6,277 bases of DNA from Chloroflexota bacterium (GCA_011041825.1 DRAO01000056.1:1-6277); one strand, 5' to 3'. Shown: positions 1 to 5,970, numbered from the stretch's first letter. A program made the numbers and translations. The notes: generated by a model from the sequence alone, not told the origin.

Positions 1-389
1 CTCCCCGTCACGCCTATGACCCGGACCTCGTGCTGGCGCCGCCAATAAGCCGCCGCTTCCTGAAGCGCCGAAAGGGACCCCTCGGTGATAATGCACACGG
101 GCAGCTCCAGGTGATGCCTCGGCCACCGTAAGGGCTTTTCCCTTACATCCAGTTTGGCGCAATTCACGCTCACATCCTTTTCGACTATAGCTGCCACCGC
201 CCCCCGCTCAAAGGCGTCTCCCACGAAATCGTGCCCGTCCTGGTTCTCCCCCTTAAGGGCGATGAAAAGGGCTCCCTCTTCAGCCAAGCGGGAATCCACC
301 ACTGCTCGGCTGAATTTCACCGGGGGGACAAGGCCTTCGGGAGCTTCTTCCCCAGCCAGAGCTTTTACCAAATCACTTAACCCAATCAT
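1..389 (-). CDS. murF: MurF, UDP-N-acetylmuramoyl-tripeptide--D-alanyl-D-alanine ligase (partial, 3' end outside window)
   Basis: MurF is the cytoplasmic ATP-dependent ligase that adds D-Ala-D-Ala to the UDP-MurNAc-tripeptide, the last step of peptide stem assembly. Only the first 129 codons are present; the gene continues past the left edge. The N-terminal Mur domain shows DSR at residues 32-34 and KGENQDGHDF at 46-55, followed by a GA-rich stretch. An ALQ segment then leads to the start of the P-loop, IGVTG at 125-129. The next codon begins AG, so it encodes Ser or Arg; TGS fits MurF, whereas MurE normally has TGT. The ATG at 389 lies 20 bp after the ftsI stop. An in-frame GTG at 398 is an alternative start, and only a weak G-rich ribosome binding site precedes either. 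The segment between residues 71 and 103 is not recognisable as a motif. MurE is the main alternative but is less likely. Confidence 0.83.
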   Translation of the reverse strand, partial: MIGLSDLVKALAGEEAPEGLVPPVKFSRAVVDSRLAEEGALFIALKGENQDGHDFVGDAFERGAVAAIVEKDVSVNCAKLDVREKPLRWPRHHLELPVCIITEGSLSALQEAAAYWRRQHEVRVIGVTG

Positions 390-409
390 CTTCCCCACCC
401 ACAGGGCTT

Positions 410-2218
410 TCAGCCACCCATTGCGAGCTCGCCTGGCCTATCCGGAGGCACCCCTAACAGGGGCAGGATGCGAATTGCCAGTTCCTTGAAAGCCGGGGCC
501 GCCACCTCCAGGCCAGTGATGGCAATTTTAGGCCTGTTTATCTTTACCAATATGGCTACCTTGGGGTCAGAAGCAGGCACAAATCCCCCAAACGAGGCGA
601 TGACTTCCTGGTTCTGGTAGGAGCCGCCGATGGGGATTTGAGCGGTGCCGGTTTTCCCTGCTGCCGAGTAGCCAGGCACACCAGCCTGGTTATGCCAGTA
701 ATCCACCACTTCCACCATCATCTTGGTCAGGGTTTCGGCACTCTGAGGCGATATGACCTGGCGAACACGGAAGGCTTCCGGAGGCACCCTGTAGGCTTGG
801 CCGTCGCATATTATCTCCGAAACCACGTGGGGCTTCATCAAAAGGCCTTTGTTAGCTATGGCCGCTATAGCCATAGCCATATGCAAGGGTGTTACGGAAA
901 TGCCCTGCCCAAAGGAATTCGTACCCAAATCGCTAGGGCTCCATTTGGAGTCCCCGGGGAATTTGACCAGCGGGTTGGCTTCCCCCGGCAAATCTATGCC
1001 TGTTTTGGCATCGAACCCGAACCGCCGCACATAGGAGTAGAAGACATCGGCGCCCATCAGGAGGTTTATCTTGGTCGCCACCACGTTTATGGAAAACACA
1101 AGGGCTCTGACAGCTGTTACATCTCCGTAAGCAACTTCCCCAAAATTCCTGATTTCGTGGCCTCCCACGAAGATGTGCCCTTCGTCGTAAAAGGGTGATT
1201 CCGGGGTGATAAGGCCCGAATCCAAGGCCGCTGCATAGGTGACGAGCTTGAAGACTGAGCCTGGCTCGTATACCTCGCTTATGGCCGGGTTCCTGAGCAC
1301 CTGCTGGGTTACCTCCGTGATGGCATCCGGGTCGAAGTCCGGGTAATTGGCCATAGCGAGGATTCCACCGGTGGCAGTGTCCACCACAATTATGGTGCCG
1401 CCATCTGCGTTATGATTGAGCACGGTCTTCTCCAGGATTTCTTCGGCAGCCCTTTGGATCTCCCGGTCTATGGTCAGTATGAGGCTGCATCCATCGGCCA
1501 GGGAAGAAATGGGCAAGCCGGATTCGCCAATAGCCCAGGCTCTGGAAGGCTTCATCTTCCCGGTAAGGTAATCGTTGTACGAGGACTCGATGCCAAGGGG
1601 GATGCCCCCCAGGGGCAAATAGGTGCCCAGGATGTGAGAGGCCAGCCTTCCTTCAGGATGATACCGGATGGGGAAGGCTTCAAAGCCCAACCAATCCGGG
1701 AGCCCCCCCTCTCCCTGCTTGCCCTTCTCTGATAATACTTCCTTAAGGCGGGCTTCCAGCTCCTTCTTACGGATTCTATCCACTTCCCCTTCAAGGACGC
1801 AGTAATAATTGGGCTCGGGGGTCCCCTTCTCGTTCAACCTGTACTTAGCCATACACCTCTGGAGCTCTCCCCTATCCCATCCTAACACCTGAGCCAATTT
1901 CTCGATTACCTGCTCCCGCTTCTCCTCCGTTACCCTCATCCGGTCGACATAGGCAACTAATCTATAATGGGAACCGTTGATGACCAAGGGCTCGCCCCTG
2001 CAATCAAAGATAAGCCCCCGGAATGGCTCCCGAGGGAGTGCTCCTTGGGCCTGTTCGTACCTGTTGATTTCCTCGATAATCTTCTGAGGGGGGTGGGAAA
2101 TCAGCTGCATCAACCGGAAGACCATAAACAGGGCTAAGAGCCCCCCCAGGATATATGTAACTTTCAGCCTCTCACCTGGCCCAAATCTCAGGGAAAACCT
2201 CCTCGATTTCCTGGCCAT
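410..2218 (-). CDS. ftsI: FtsI-type class B penicillin-binding protein (peptidoglycan transpeptidase)
   Basis: This 602-residue protein is a septal peptidoglycan DD-transpeptidase, anchored in the membrane with its catalytic domain outside. A basic N-terminus is followed by a single membrane segment at about residues 20-40. The PBP dimer (pedestal) domain starts near RGLIFDCRG (67-75) and runs to about 230. The transpeptidase domain carries all three penicillin-binding motifs: SVFK at 321-324 (nucleophile Ser321), SIN at 376-378 and KTG at 522-524. A conserved FGQGISVTPLHMA stretch lies at 436-448. No PASTA domain follows the catalytic domain. The ATG at 2218 is preceded by GGGAG at 2229-2233, about 10 nt upstream. 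Its place after ftsL and before murF in the dcw cluster supports a role in division rather than elongation, although class B PBPs of the two pathways are hard to separate by sequence alone. Confidence 0.93.
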   Translation of the reverse strand: MARKSRRFSLRFGPGERLKVTYILGGLLALFMVFRLMQLISHPPQKIIEEINRYEQAQGALPREPFRGLIFDCRGEPLVINGSHYRLVAYVDRMRVTEEKREQVIEKLAQVLGWDRGELQRCMAKYRLNEKGTPEPNYYCVLEGEVDRIRKKELEARLKEVLSEKGKQGEGGLPDWLGFEAFPIRYHPEGRLASHILGTYLPLGGIPLGIESSYNDYLTGKMKPSRAWAIGESGLPISSLADGCSLILTIDREIQRAAEEILEKTVLNHNADGGTIIVVDTATGGILAMANYPDFDPDAITEVTQQVLRNPAISEVYEPGSVFKLVTYAAALDSGLITPESPFYDEGHIFVGGHEIRNFGEVAYGDVTAVRALVFSINVVATKINLLMGADVFYSYVRRFGFDAKTGIDLPGEANPLVKFPGDSKWSPSDLGTNSFGQGISVTPLHMAMAIAAIANKGLLMKPHVVSEIICDGQAYRVPPEAFRVRQVISPQSAETLTKMMVEVVDYWHNQAGVPGYSAAGKTGTAQIPIGGSYQNQEVIASFGGFVPASDPKVAILVKINRPKIAITGLEVAAPAFKELAIRILPLLGVPPDRPGELAMGG

Positions 2219-2305
2219 CGCTTACATACTCCCTTTTGAGGTTGTTCCCCTAAAGGCGCCGAATCCACCCCCCGAAAAACAACCTTCCCAATGCTGACCT
2301 TAAAC

Positions 2306-2653
2306 TCATTCCCCGGCCATTATCTCCCAGTCATACCACCCTGGATATGCGTAATTCATATGTGCGGCCTCGGTGGATAGCCTTTGGAAGCTCAAGACCC
2401 TGGAAATCCTTTCCAAAAGCTGGACATTTGCCATCTTAAGGCGAGAGCTTTCGGTTTCAATGGCCCGGGTCCGAGCCTCAATGGCAGCCACCTGGGCCTG
2501 GGCGGCGAAGCTCAGCCACGTTACCATTATAATCAAAGTAACGAGGATTAGCAAAAACAGCGTGGTCTTATCCAGCAGACGGGTCCATCCTACTATCCGT
2601 ACCCTTGTCCTGGGCAATGGTAGGCTTATGGAATCCAGCCTCTGGCCTATCAC
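2306..2653 (-). CDS. ftsL: FtsL-like cell division membrane protein
   Basis: This 115-residue bitopic protein has a short basic cytoplasmic N-terminus, a membrane segment at about residues 31-50 and then a charged helical stretch at 51-88 with heptad-like hydrophobic spacing. That is the FtsL/DivIC plan, a coiled-coil scaffold that pairs with FtsB/DivIC and helps activate FtsWI. FtsL sequences diverge strongly, so the call rests on topology, size and position between rsmH and ftsI, which is the classic FtsL slot. The start codon is GTG, directly abutting the TAA stop of rsmH. A GGAGG at 2661-2665, inside the last codons of rsmH, lies 7 nt upstream, so translation is probably coupled to rsmH. 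The 20 or so residues after the coil are Tyr/Trp-rich and not recognisable. Confidence 0.75.
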   Translation of the reverse strand: MIGQRLDSISLPLPRTRVRIVGWTRLLDKTTLFLLILVTLIIMVTWLSFAAQAQVAAIEARTRAIETESSRLKMANVQLLERISRVLSFQRLSTEAAHMNYAYPGWYDWEIMAGE

Positions 2654-3586
2654 TTATCCCCCTCCTTTTTGGGTGATTTTCTCCGCTATCCTCAGGCGGG
2701 CGCTTCTGCTCCTCGGATTTGCCTCCACTTCCTCTGGCGATGGCCTTATCGGTTTCGGGGTTATAACCCTGATGGTTGCCTTATGCCCACAGCAACAAAC
2801 CGGCACCTCAGGAGGGCAGATGCAATCCCTGGATTCCCGCCGGAAGAACTCCTTGACTATCCGGTCTTCCAGGGAATGGAATGAGATAACCGCCAGCCTG
2901 CCCCCAGGGGCAAGCAGTTCCACCGCCTGGGGCAAAGCTGCCCTCAAAGCCCCGAGTTCATCGTTAACGGCAATCCGCAAAGCCAAGAAAGTCCGGGTGG
3001 CGGGATGAAGGCGTCCTCTACCAGGCCCGGTAACCTGCTCCACAACCCTGGCCAATTCGAGGGTTGTGCGTATGGGCCTGGCCCTCACGATGGCCCTGGC
3101 AATGCGGTGAGCCTTCGGCTCTTCCCCGTAACGACGGATTATCTCGGCCAACTCCTTCTCCTTTAAACGATTAACCAGATGGTAAGCTGAAAACCCCTTG
3201 GAACGGTCGTACCTCATATCGAGGGGGCCATCGGCATATAAGGAGAAACCCCTTTCGGGATTTTCTATCTGGAATGAAGCAAACCCCAGGTCAAACAGGA
3301 TGCCATCCACCTCTATGAACCCTTCCCTCCTCGCCACAAAAGCTAAATCGGAGAAATTAGCTCTCACTATCACCACCCGGTCTCCGAAGCGAGCTAATTT
3401 CTCCGAAGCTAATCTAACGGCTTCCTCATCGGCATCAATGCCCAGAAGACAGCCATCGGGCGAAGAGGCCTCGAGAATGGCCTCCGCATGACCTCCGGCC
3501 CCTACGGTGGCATCTATGTATAACCCTCCAGGCTTCACGGTTAAGCCTTCTATCACTTCGTTAAGGAGCACTGGGATGTGCGGCAT
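2654..3586 (-). CDS. rsmH: RsmH (MraW), 16S rRNA m4C1402 N4-methyltransferase
   Basis: RsmH is a cytoplasmic SAM-dependent methyltransferase that methylates N4 of C1402 in the 16S rRNA decoding region. The 310-residue length is normal. Visible family signatures are the SAM-binding DATVGAGGH at 25-33 with the acidic GIDAD at 49-53, DLG at 99-101, ERGFS and GPLDMR at 111-125, HPATRTF at 194-200, ALRIAVNDEL at 202-211 and ISFHSLEDRIVK at 234-245. A cysteine-rich loop (C255, C257, C264-C266) and an NPRSRSARLR tail at 290-299 close the protein. The segment after DLG reads GFASFQ rather than the common VSSPQ type, a mild change. The ATG lies 2 bp after the mraZ stop with no strong Shine-Dalgarno, which suggests coupling to mraZ translation. 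Confidence 0.97.
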   Translation of the reverse strand: MPHIPVLLNEVIEGLTVKPGGLYIDATVGAGGHAEAILEASSPDGCLLGIDADEEAVRLASEKLARFGDRVVIVRANFSDLAFVARREGFIEVDGILFDLGFASFQIENPERGFSLYADGPLDMRYDRSKGFSAYHLVNRLKEKELAEIIRRYGEEPKAHRIARAIVRARPIRTTLELARVVEQVTGPGRGRLHPATRTFLALRIAVNDELGALRAALPQAVELLAPGGRLAVISFHSLEDRIVKEFFRRESRDCICPPEVPVCCCGHKATIRVITPKPIRPSPEEVEANPRSRSARLRIAEKITQKGGG

Positions 3587-3588
3587 AC

Positions 3589-4017
3589 TTATATACCCAA
3601 TTCTTTGAATTGTTCAGCGAAAAGGTCACTTTCATCCCGAAGCCGCCTCACTGCCTCATCCCATTTGCGTTCATTCCAGATTTCCACCCTTGTCCCTACC
3701 CCCACAATCACCACTTTGTCCTCCAATTGGGCAAACTCCCGCAGGTGGGAGGGGATGAGAATTCGCCCCTGCTTATCCATCTGGCATTTTTCCCCCGAAA
3801 GGATGAGGCGGCTGAATGTCCGAGCCATAGGGTTGGTGAGAGGCAATTGCTTTATCTTCTGAGCGAGCTCTTCCCATACATCCAAGGGGAACAGGAAGAG
3901 GCATCCATCCAAACCCCTGGTGAGGAACATACCTCCCTCCAGGTAAGGGCGGAACTCAGCAGGTATGATGATACGCCCCTTTTCATCAAGGGAGTGACGA
4001 CGCTCGCTTGAGAACAT
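3589..4017 (-). CDS. mraZ: MraZ, dcw-operon transcriptional regulator
   Basis: MraZ is a ring-forming AbrB/SpoVT-like DNA-binding protein that in Escherichia coli and mycoplasmas binds GTGG-type repeats upstream of its own operon. The 142-residue product contains the two expected copies of the motif: DEKGRIIIPAEFR at 11-23 and DKQGRILIPSHLR at 81-93. I chose the ATG at 4017 rather than the in-frame GTG at 4035. MraZ proteins typically begin MF followed closely by HSLDxKGR, as here. The GTG also overlaps the GGAGG at 4029-4033, which makes a good ribosome binding site 11 nt upstream of the ATG. It is the first gene of the operon, and the array of GTGG boxes upstream (4071-4203) is a likely target of its own product. 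Confidence 0.95.
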   Translation of the reverse strand: MFSSERRHSLDEKGRIIIPAEFRPYLEGGMFLTRGLDGCLFLFPLDVWEELAQKIKQLPLTNPMARTFSRLILSGEKCQMDKQGRILIPSHLREFAQLEDKVVIVGVGTRVEIWNERKWDEAVRRLRDESDLFAEQFKELGI

Positions 4018-4028
4018 TTGTTCTAAAT

Positions 4029-4033
4029 CCTCC
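4029..4033 (-). promoter_or_regulatory. mraZ ribosome binding site
   Basis: On the minus strand the sequence reads GGAGG, 11 nt before the ATG at 4017. It overlaps the upstream in-frame GTG at 4035 and therefore argues against that codon as the start. Confidence 0.7.
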
Positions 4034-4070
4034 ACTTTGCCCCGTTTTTGAGGCCTTTAAAAGGCTTTGT

Positions 4071-4203
4071 CCACCACTTTACACCACAAATTACCACAAT
4101 TTTACCCTAATTCTACCACATATCCTCCACAAAGTCCAGCCCCACAAAGCCATTTTTGCAAAATTTTAAGGTAACAATTTTCTAACATACCACAAAAATC
4201 CAC
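4071..4203 (-). promoter_or_regulatory. Array of GTGG boxes, predicted MraZ operator
   Basis: On the minus strand GTGGT occurs exactly at 4077-4073, 4087-4083, 4097-4093, 4119-4115 and 4193-4189. GTGGA (4130-4126 and 4203-4199), GTGGG (4145-4141) and a degenerate GGGTA (4107-4103) are interspersed. From 4077 to 4130 the boxes step by about 10, 10, 11, 11 and 11 bp, so they lie on one face of the helix; the distal pair is also 10 bp apart. Helically phased GTGG-type direct repeats in front of mraZ are the known binding pattern of MraZ. The array overlaps the predicted -10 and -35 elements, which would suit repression by the mraZ product. The repeats are seen directly; binding is inferred. Confidence 0.75.
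4110..4138 (-). promoter_or_regulatory. Predicted sigma-70-type promoter of the dcw operon
   Basis: On the minus strand TGGACT (4138-4133, 4 of 6 matches to TTGACA) and TAGAAT (4115-4110, 5 of 6 matches to TATAAT) are separated by exactly 17 bp. Transcription would start near 4103, giving a leader of about 85 nt before mraZ. GTGG boxes lie in the spacer and downstream of the -10. Confidence 0.5.
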
Positions 4204-4266
4204 CCTTCGGTAGATAACGAGCAACTCTGAGAAGGCGCTTTTTCAACACCCTCGGCCCCGATTTCC

Positions 4267-4295
4267 TTGTAATAGAGTCCACTTTAGGCTATAAT
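4267..4295 (+). promoter_or_regulatory. Predicted sigma-70-type promoter of the DapA-Fae fusion gene
   Basis: TTGTAA at 4267-4272 (4 of 6 matches to TTGACA) and a perfect TATAAT at 4290-4295 are separated by 17 bp. Transcription would start near 4302, leaving a leader of about 70 nt. A single AAAGTGG (minus strand, 4285-4279) sits in the spacer and resembles one MraZ box; a lone box is weak evidence for control by MraZ. Confidence 0.7.
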
Positions 4296-4316
4296 TTGGG
4301 AAGGAGAAACTGCTTC

Positions 4317-4350
4317 TGAGCGGCAGCTTCGCTGTTGCTCAAAAGCAATA
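4317..4350 (+). promoter_or_regulatory. Leader region with two mutually exclusive hairpins
   Basis: A stem of 11 bp with two G-U pairs forms between 4317-4327 and 4331-4341 around the loop TTC. An alternative 7-bp stem, 4333-4339 with 4344-4350 and loop CAAA, reuses the 3' arm of the first, so the two cannot coexist. Neither is followed by a T-run and neither covers the ribosome binding site at 4359-4364. No known riboswitch class is recognised. A regulatory role is conjecture. Confidence 0.35.
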
Positions 4351-4358
4351 ACAACCTT

Positions 4359-4364
4359 AGGAGG
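4359..4364 (+). promoter_or_regulatory. Strong ribosome binding site of the DapA-Fae fusion gene
   Basis: AGGAGG lies 8 nt upstream of the ATG at 4373, an ideal spacing that fixes the start codon. Confidence 0.85.
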
Positions 4365-4372
4365 CAAAAGCG

Positions 4373-5788
4373 ATGAGCACTGTTTCATTGCACGGAGTGT
4401 TCCCTGCCCTCGTCACACCCTTCGATAAAGATGAAAACCTCAACGAGGAAGCCCTCCGGAATTTAATCCGTTACCTTATGCCCTATGTAGATGGCTTTGT
4501 CCCCGTAGGCACCACGGGAGAATTTGTCTACCTCTCGCCTGAGGAGCGAAGGCAGGTTCTGGACATCGTCATTGACGAGGTCAAGGGGCAAAAGATTATC
4601 ATCGCTGGGGCGGGAGCTGCTTCCACAAAACAGGCTATCTCCTTCGCCGAGGCAGCCAAAGAAGCCGGAGCCGATGCCTGCCTGGTGGTGACGCCTTATT
4701 TCCTCCACCCTTCCGACAAGGGCATCTACCAGCATTTCTACGAAATAGCCAAGGCGGTGGACATCCCTATCATCCTCTATAACATCCCCCAGACTGTAGG
4801 GGCTTACCTCCCCCGCCGGGTGGTGGAAGATTTAGCCGATATACCTAACATCGTGGGCTTGAAGGATTCATCGGGGAACCTGGCCTATATGATGGAAATC
4901 CTCGAATATTGCGGTGACCGCATTGACGTGCTGGTAGGACACGATGAAATCGTGGTGGGCGCCTTGGCAGCAGGGGCATCGGGGATGATCCTGGCCTCAG
5001 CCAACGTTTACCCAGAGGTCTGGCAGGAGGTTTACAAGGCCGTAGGGGAAGGCGACCTGGAGAGAGCCCGTGAGTTCCAGCGCCGGGTGCAGAAACTGAG
5101 CCGCATCTTCGTCCGTTACGGCGGAACTGTGGCTGTAAAGGCAGCCCTGAATATGATGGGGCTGAATGTGGGAAGACCACGCCGCCCCCTCAAAGGAGTT
5201 GGCGGGGCACTGGTTCACGAGGACCGAGCCGAAATCCGCTTGGAGCTGGAGAAACTGGGCAAAGTCACCCCCGCCGAAGTCCGCTATCACCCCTCAGCCG
5301 AAGAATTGGAAGACCGCTTCAGTGAAATCGGCATCACTGCCCAGGACATCCGCCGGGAGGGATTACGCCTTGGTTCAGGCAGCGCCGGAGATGAGGCCGA
5401 AAAAGCTCAGATAGATTTGATAGCCGGGGCTAAAAATGGCATCCTTGGGGAAACCTATGCTTATCAACTTACGTACCCGCTGGCCTCTCGGGAGGCCCTG
5501 ACGGCGGTCTTGGAGCCCAATTTGACAGTGCGACCTCCCACTCTCATCGTGCCGGGGGTGGAACTGCGCAATCTTCGCCAGGCTAATATGGTCTACGGGC
5601 CTACCCAAGCTGCCATCGCCAAGGCTGTGGTGGACGCATTGGGAGAGGGCCTTATCCCCCCTGAGGCAGTTGATAGAGATGTGATGATAGCCCTGGTGAC
5701 CATAAACCCCCAGGCGCTTGACCGCCACAGGCTTTATCGGAATGTGTACAAAGCGATGAAGGAAGCCATCAAGCAGGCCTGGACCTGA
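4373..5788 (+). CDS. DapA/NAL-family aldolase fused to a C-terminal formaldehyde-activating enzyme (Fae)-like domain
   Basis: This 471-residue protein is far longer than DapA-family enzymes, which have about 290-300 residues. Residues 1-297 form a pyruvate-type class I aldolase barrel: GTTGE at 46-50, VTPYF at 106-110, YNIP at 136-139 and the Schiff-base lysine K164 in GLKDSSGN. Relative to E. coli DapA, catalytic Tyr107 corresponds to Phe110 and the carboxylate-binding Arg138 to Thr141, so dihydrodipicolinate synthase activity is doubtful. A charged linker spans about 298-330. Residues 331-470 match Fae throughout: AQIDL at 345-349, AVLEPNL at 378-384, YGPTQ at 408-412, INPQA at 444-448 and an Ala/Lys-rich final helix. 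Fae normally has AHID, with a conserved His proposed to act in catalysis; here it is Gln346. No internal ribosome binding site with an in-frame start is seen at the junction, so one polypeptide is expected. The substrate is unknown. Automatic annotation would probably call it dapA. Confidence 0.9.
   Translation: MSTVSLHGVFPALVTPFDKDENLNEEALRNLIRYLMPYVDGFVPVGTTGEFVYLSPEERRQVLDIVIDEVKGQKIIIAGAGAASTKQAISFAEAAKEAGADACLVVTPYFLHPSDKGIYQHFYEIAKAVDIPIILYNIPQTVGAYLPRRVVEDLADIPNIVGLKDSSGNLAYMMEILEYCGDRIDVLVGHDEIVVGALAAGASGMILASANVYPEVWQEVYKAVGEGDLERAREFQRRVQKLSRIFVRYGGTVAVKAALNMMGLNVGRPRRPLKGVGGALVHEDRAEIRLELEKLGKVTPAEVRYHPSAEELEDRFSEIGITAQDIRREGLRLGSGSAGDEAEKAQIDLIAGAKNGILGETYAYQLTYPLASREALTAVLEPNLTVRPPTLIVPGVELRNLRQANMVYGPTQAAIAKAVVDALGEGLIPPEAVDRDVMIALVTINPQALDRHRLYRNVYKAMKEAIKQAWT
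5363..5785 (+). other. Fae-like domain within the fusion protein
   Basis: This is the coding segment for residues 331-471. The first 18 residues line up without gaps with the N-terminal strand of Methylobacterium Fae, as I recall that sequence (VQVGEALVGDGNEVAHID against LRLGSGSAGDEAEKAQID). The rest follows with little gapping. Fae condenses formaldehyde with tetrahydromethanopterin. The conserved His is Gln346, and the Lys of the usual NKV motif is Gly395. The domain may therefore be inactive, altered in cofactor, or used for binding only. The alignment was made by eye from memory. Confidence 0.82.
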
Positions 5789-5790
5789 GG

Positions 5791-5802
5791 GATAACGTTA
5801 TC
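5791..5802. repeat. Perfect 12-bp palindrome just after the fusion gene stop
   Basis: GATAACGTTATC is a perfect palindrome starting 3 bp after the TGA of the fusion gene. It could be a dimeric-protein operator or chance; no matching second copy was noticed in the window. Confidence 0.4.
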
Positions 5803-5814
5803 AATTGTGCAATG

Positions 5815-5959
5815 CTTAATCGTGGTCACATAAAAAGTGGGATTTTGTCCCAAAAAGAAAGGGGTTTTTGTGGGCAACGGCAAAGCCGTTGCCCACAAAA
5901 ACGCTCCCTTTTCTCCTTTTTTGCCCCACGGTGGGGCAACATTGCCAACCACGGTTAAG
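5815..5959 (+). repeat. Nested inverted-repeat element, cloverleaf-like
   Basis: This covers most of the 182-bp spacer between the fusion gene and the transporter gene. An outer 12-bp stem (5815-5826 with 5948-5959, one T-G wobble) encloses three hairpins. The first is 5838-5852 (5 bp, loop TTTTG). The second is 5864-5902 (18 bp perfect, loop AAA). The third is 5921-5939 (8 bp, loop CGG). No open reading frame of note lies inside. It may be a MITE- or REP-like repeat, a structured RNA or only a compound terminator; the sequence alone does not decide. Confidence 0.5.
5858..5922 (+). terminator. Probable rho-independent terminator, possibly bidirectional
   Basis: The 18-bp perfect stem (5864-5881 with 5885-5902) extends by six further pairs, 5858-5863 with 5906-5911, across a 3-nt bulge. 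It is followed by a T-rich tract ending in six Ts at 5917-5922. On the minus strand the stem is also followed by a pyrimidine/T-rich run (5863-5852). It would end the transcript of the fusion gene 70-130 nt after its stop. The stem is unusually long for a plain terminator. Confidence 0.6.
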
Positions 5960-5970
5960 TTGTTAGTCAA

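Noticed and set aside
638..1198. 186-codon open frame on the plus strand opposite ftsI
   Set aside because: It is wholly antisense to a confident penicillin-binding protein gene with all catalytic motifs, and its translation shows no family signature.
2373..3008. 211-codon open frame on the plus strand opposite ftsL and rsmH
   Set aside because: It overlaps two well-supported genes, and its Ser/Arg-rich translation is typical of a shadow frame.
4018..4035. Six-codon N-terminal extension of MraZ from the GTG at 4035
   Set aside because: The GTG overlaps the Shine-Dalgarno sequence itself, and MraZ proteins normally begin MF at the downstream ATG.
4154..4167. Short AT palindromes TTTTGCAAAA and AAAATTTT
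   Set aside because: They lie in a strongly AT-rich stretch where such palindromes are expected by chance, and they match no recognised site.
4071..4203. CRISPR-like or tandem repeat array upstream of mraZ
   Set aside because: The repeated unit is only about 5 bp at 10-11 bp spacing, with no longer repeat or spacer pattern; a protein-binding array explains it better.
4302..4372. Lysine riboswitch ahead of a dapA-like gene
   Set aside because: The leader is only about 70 nt, much shorter than the lysine aptamer, and shows none of its conserved core.
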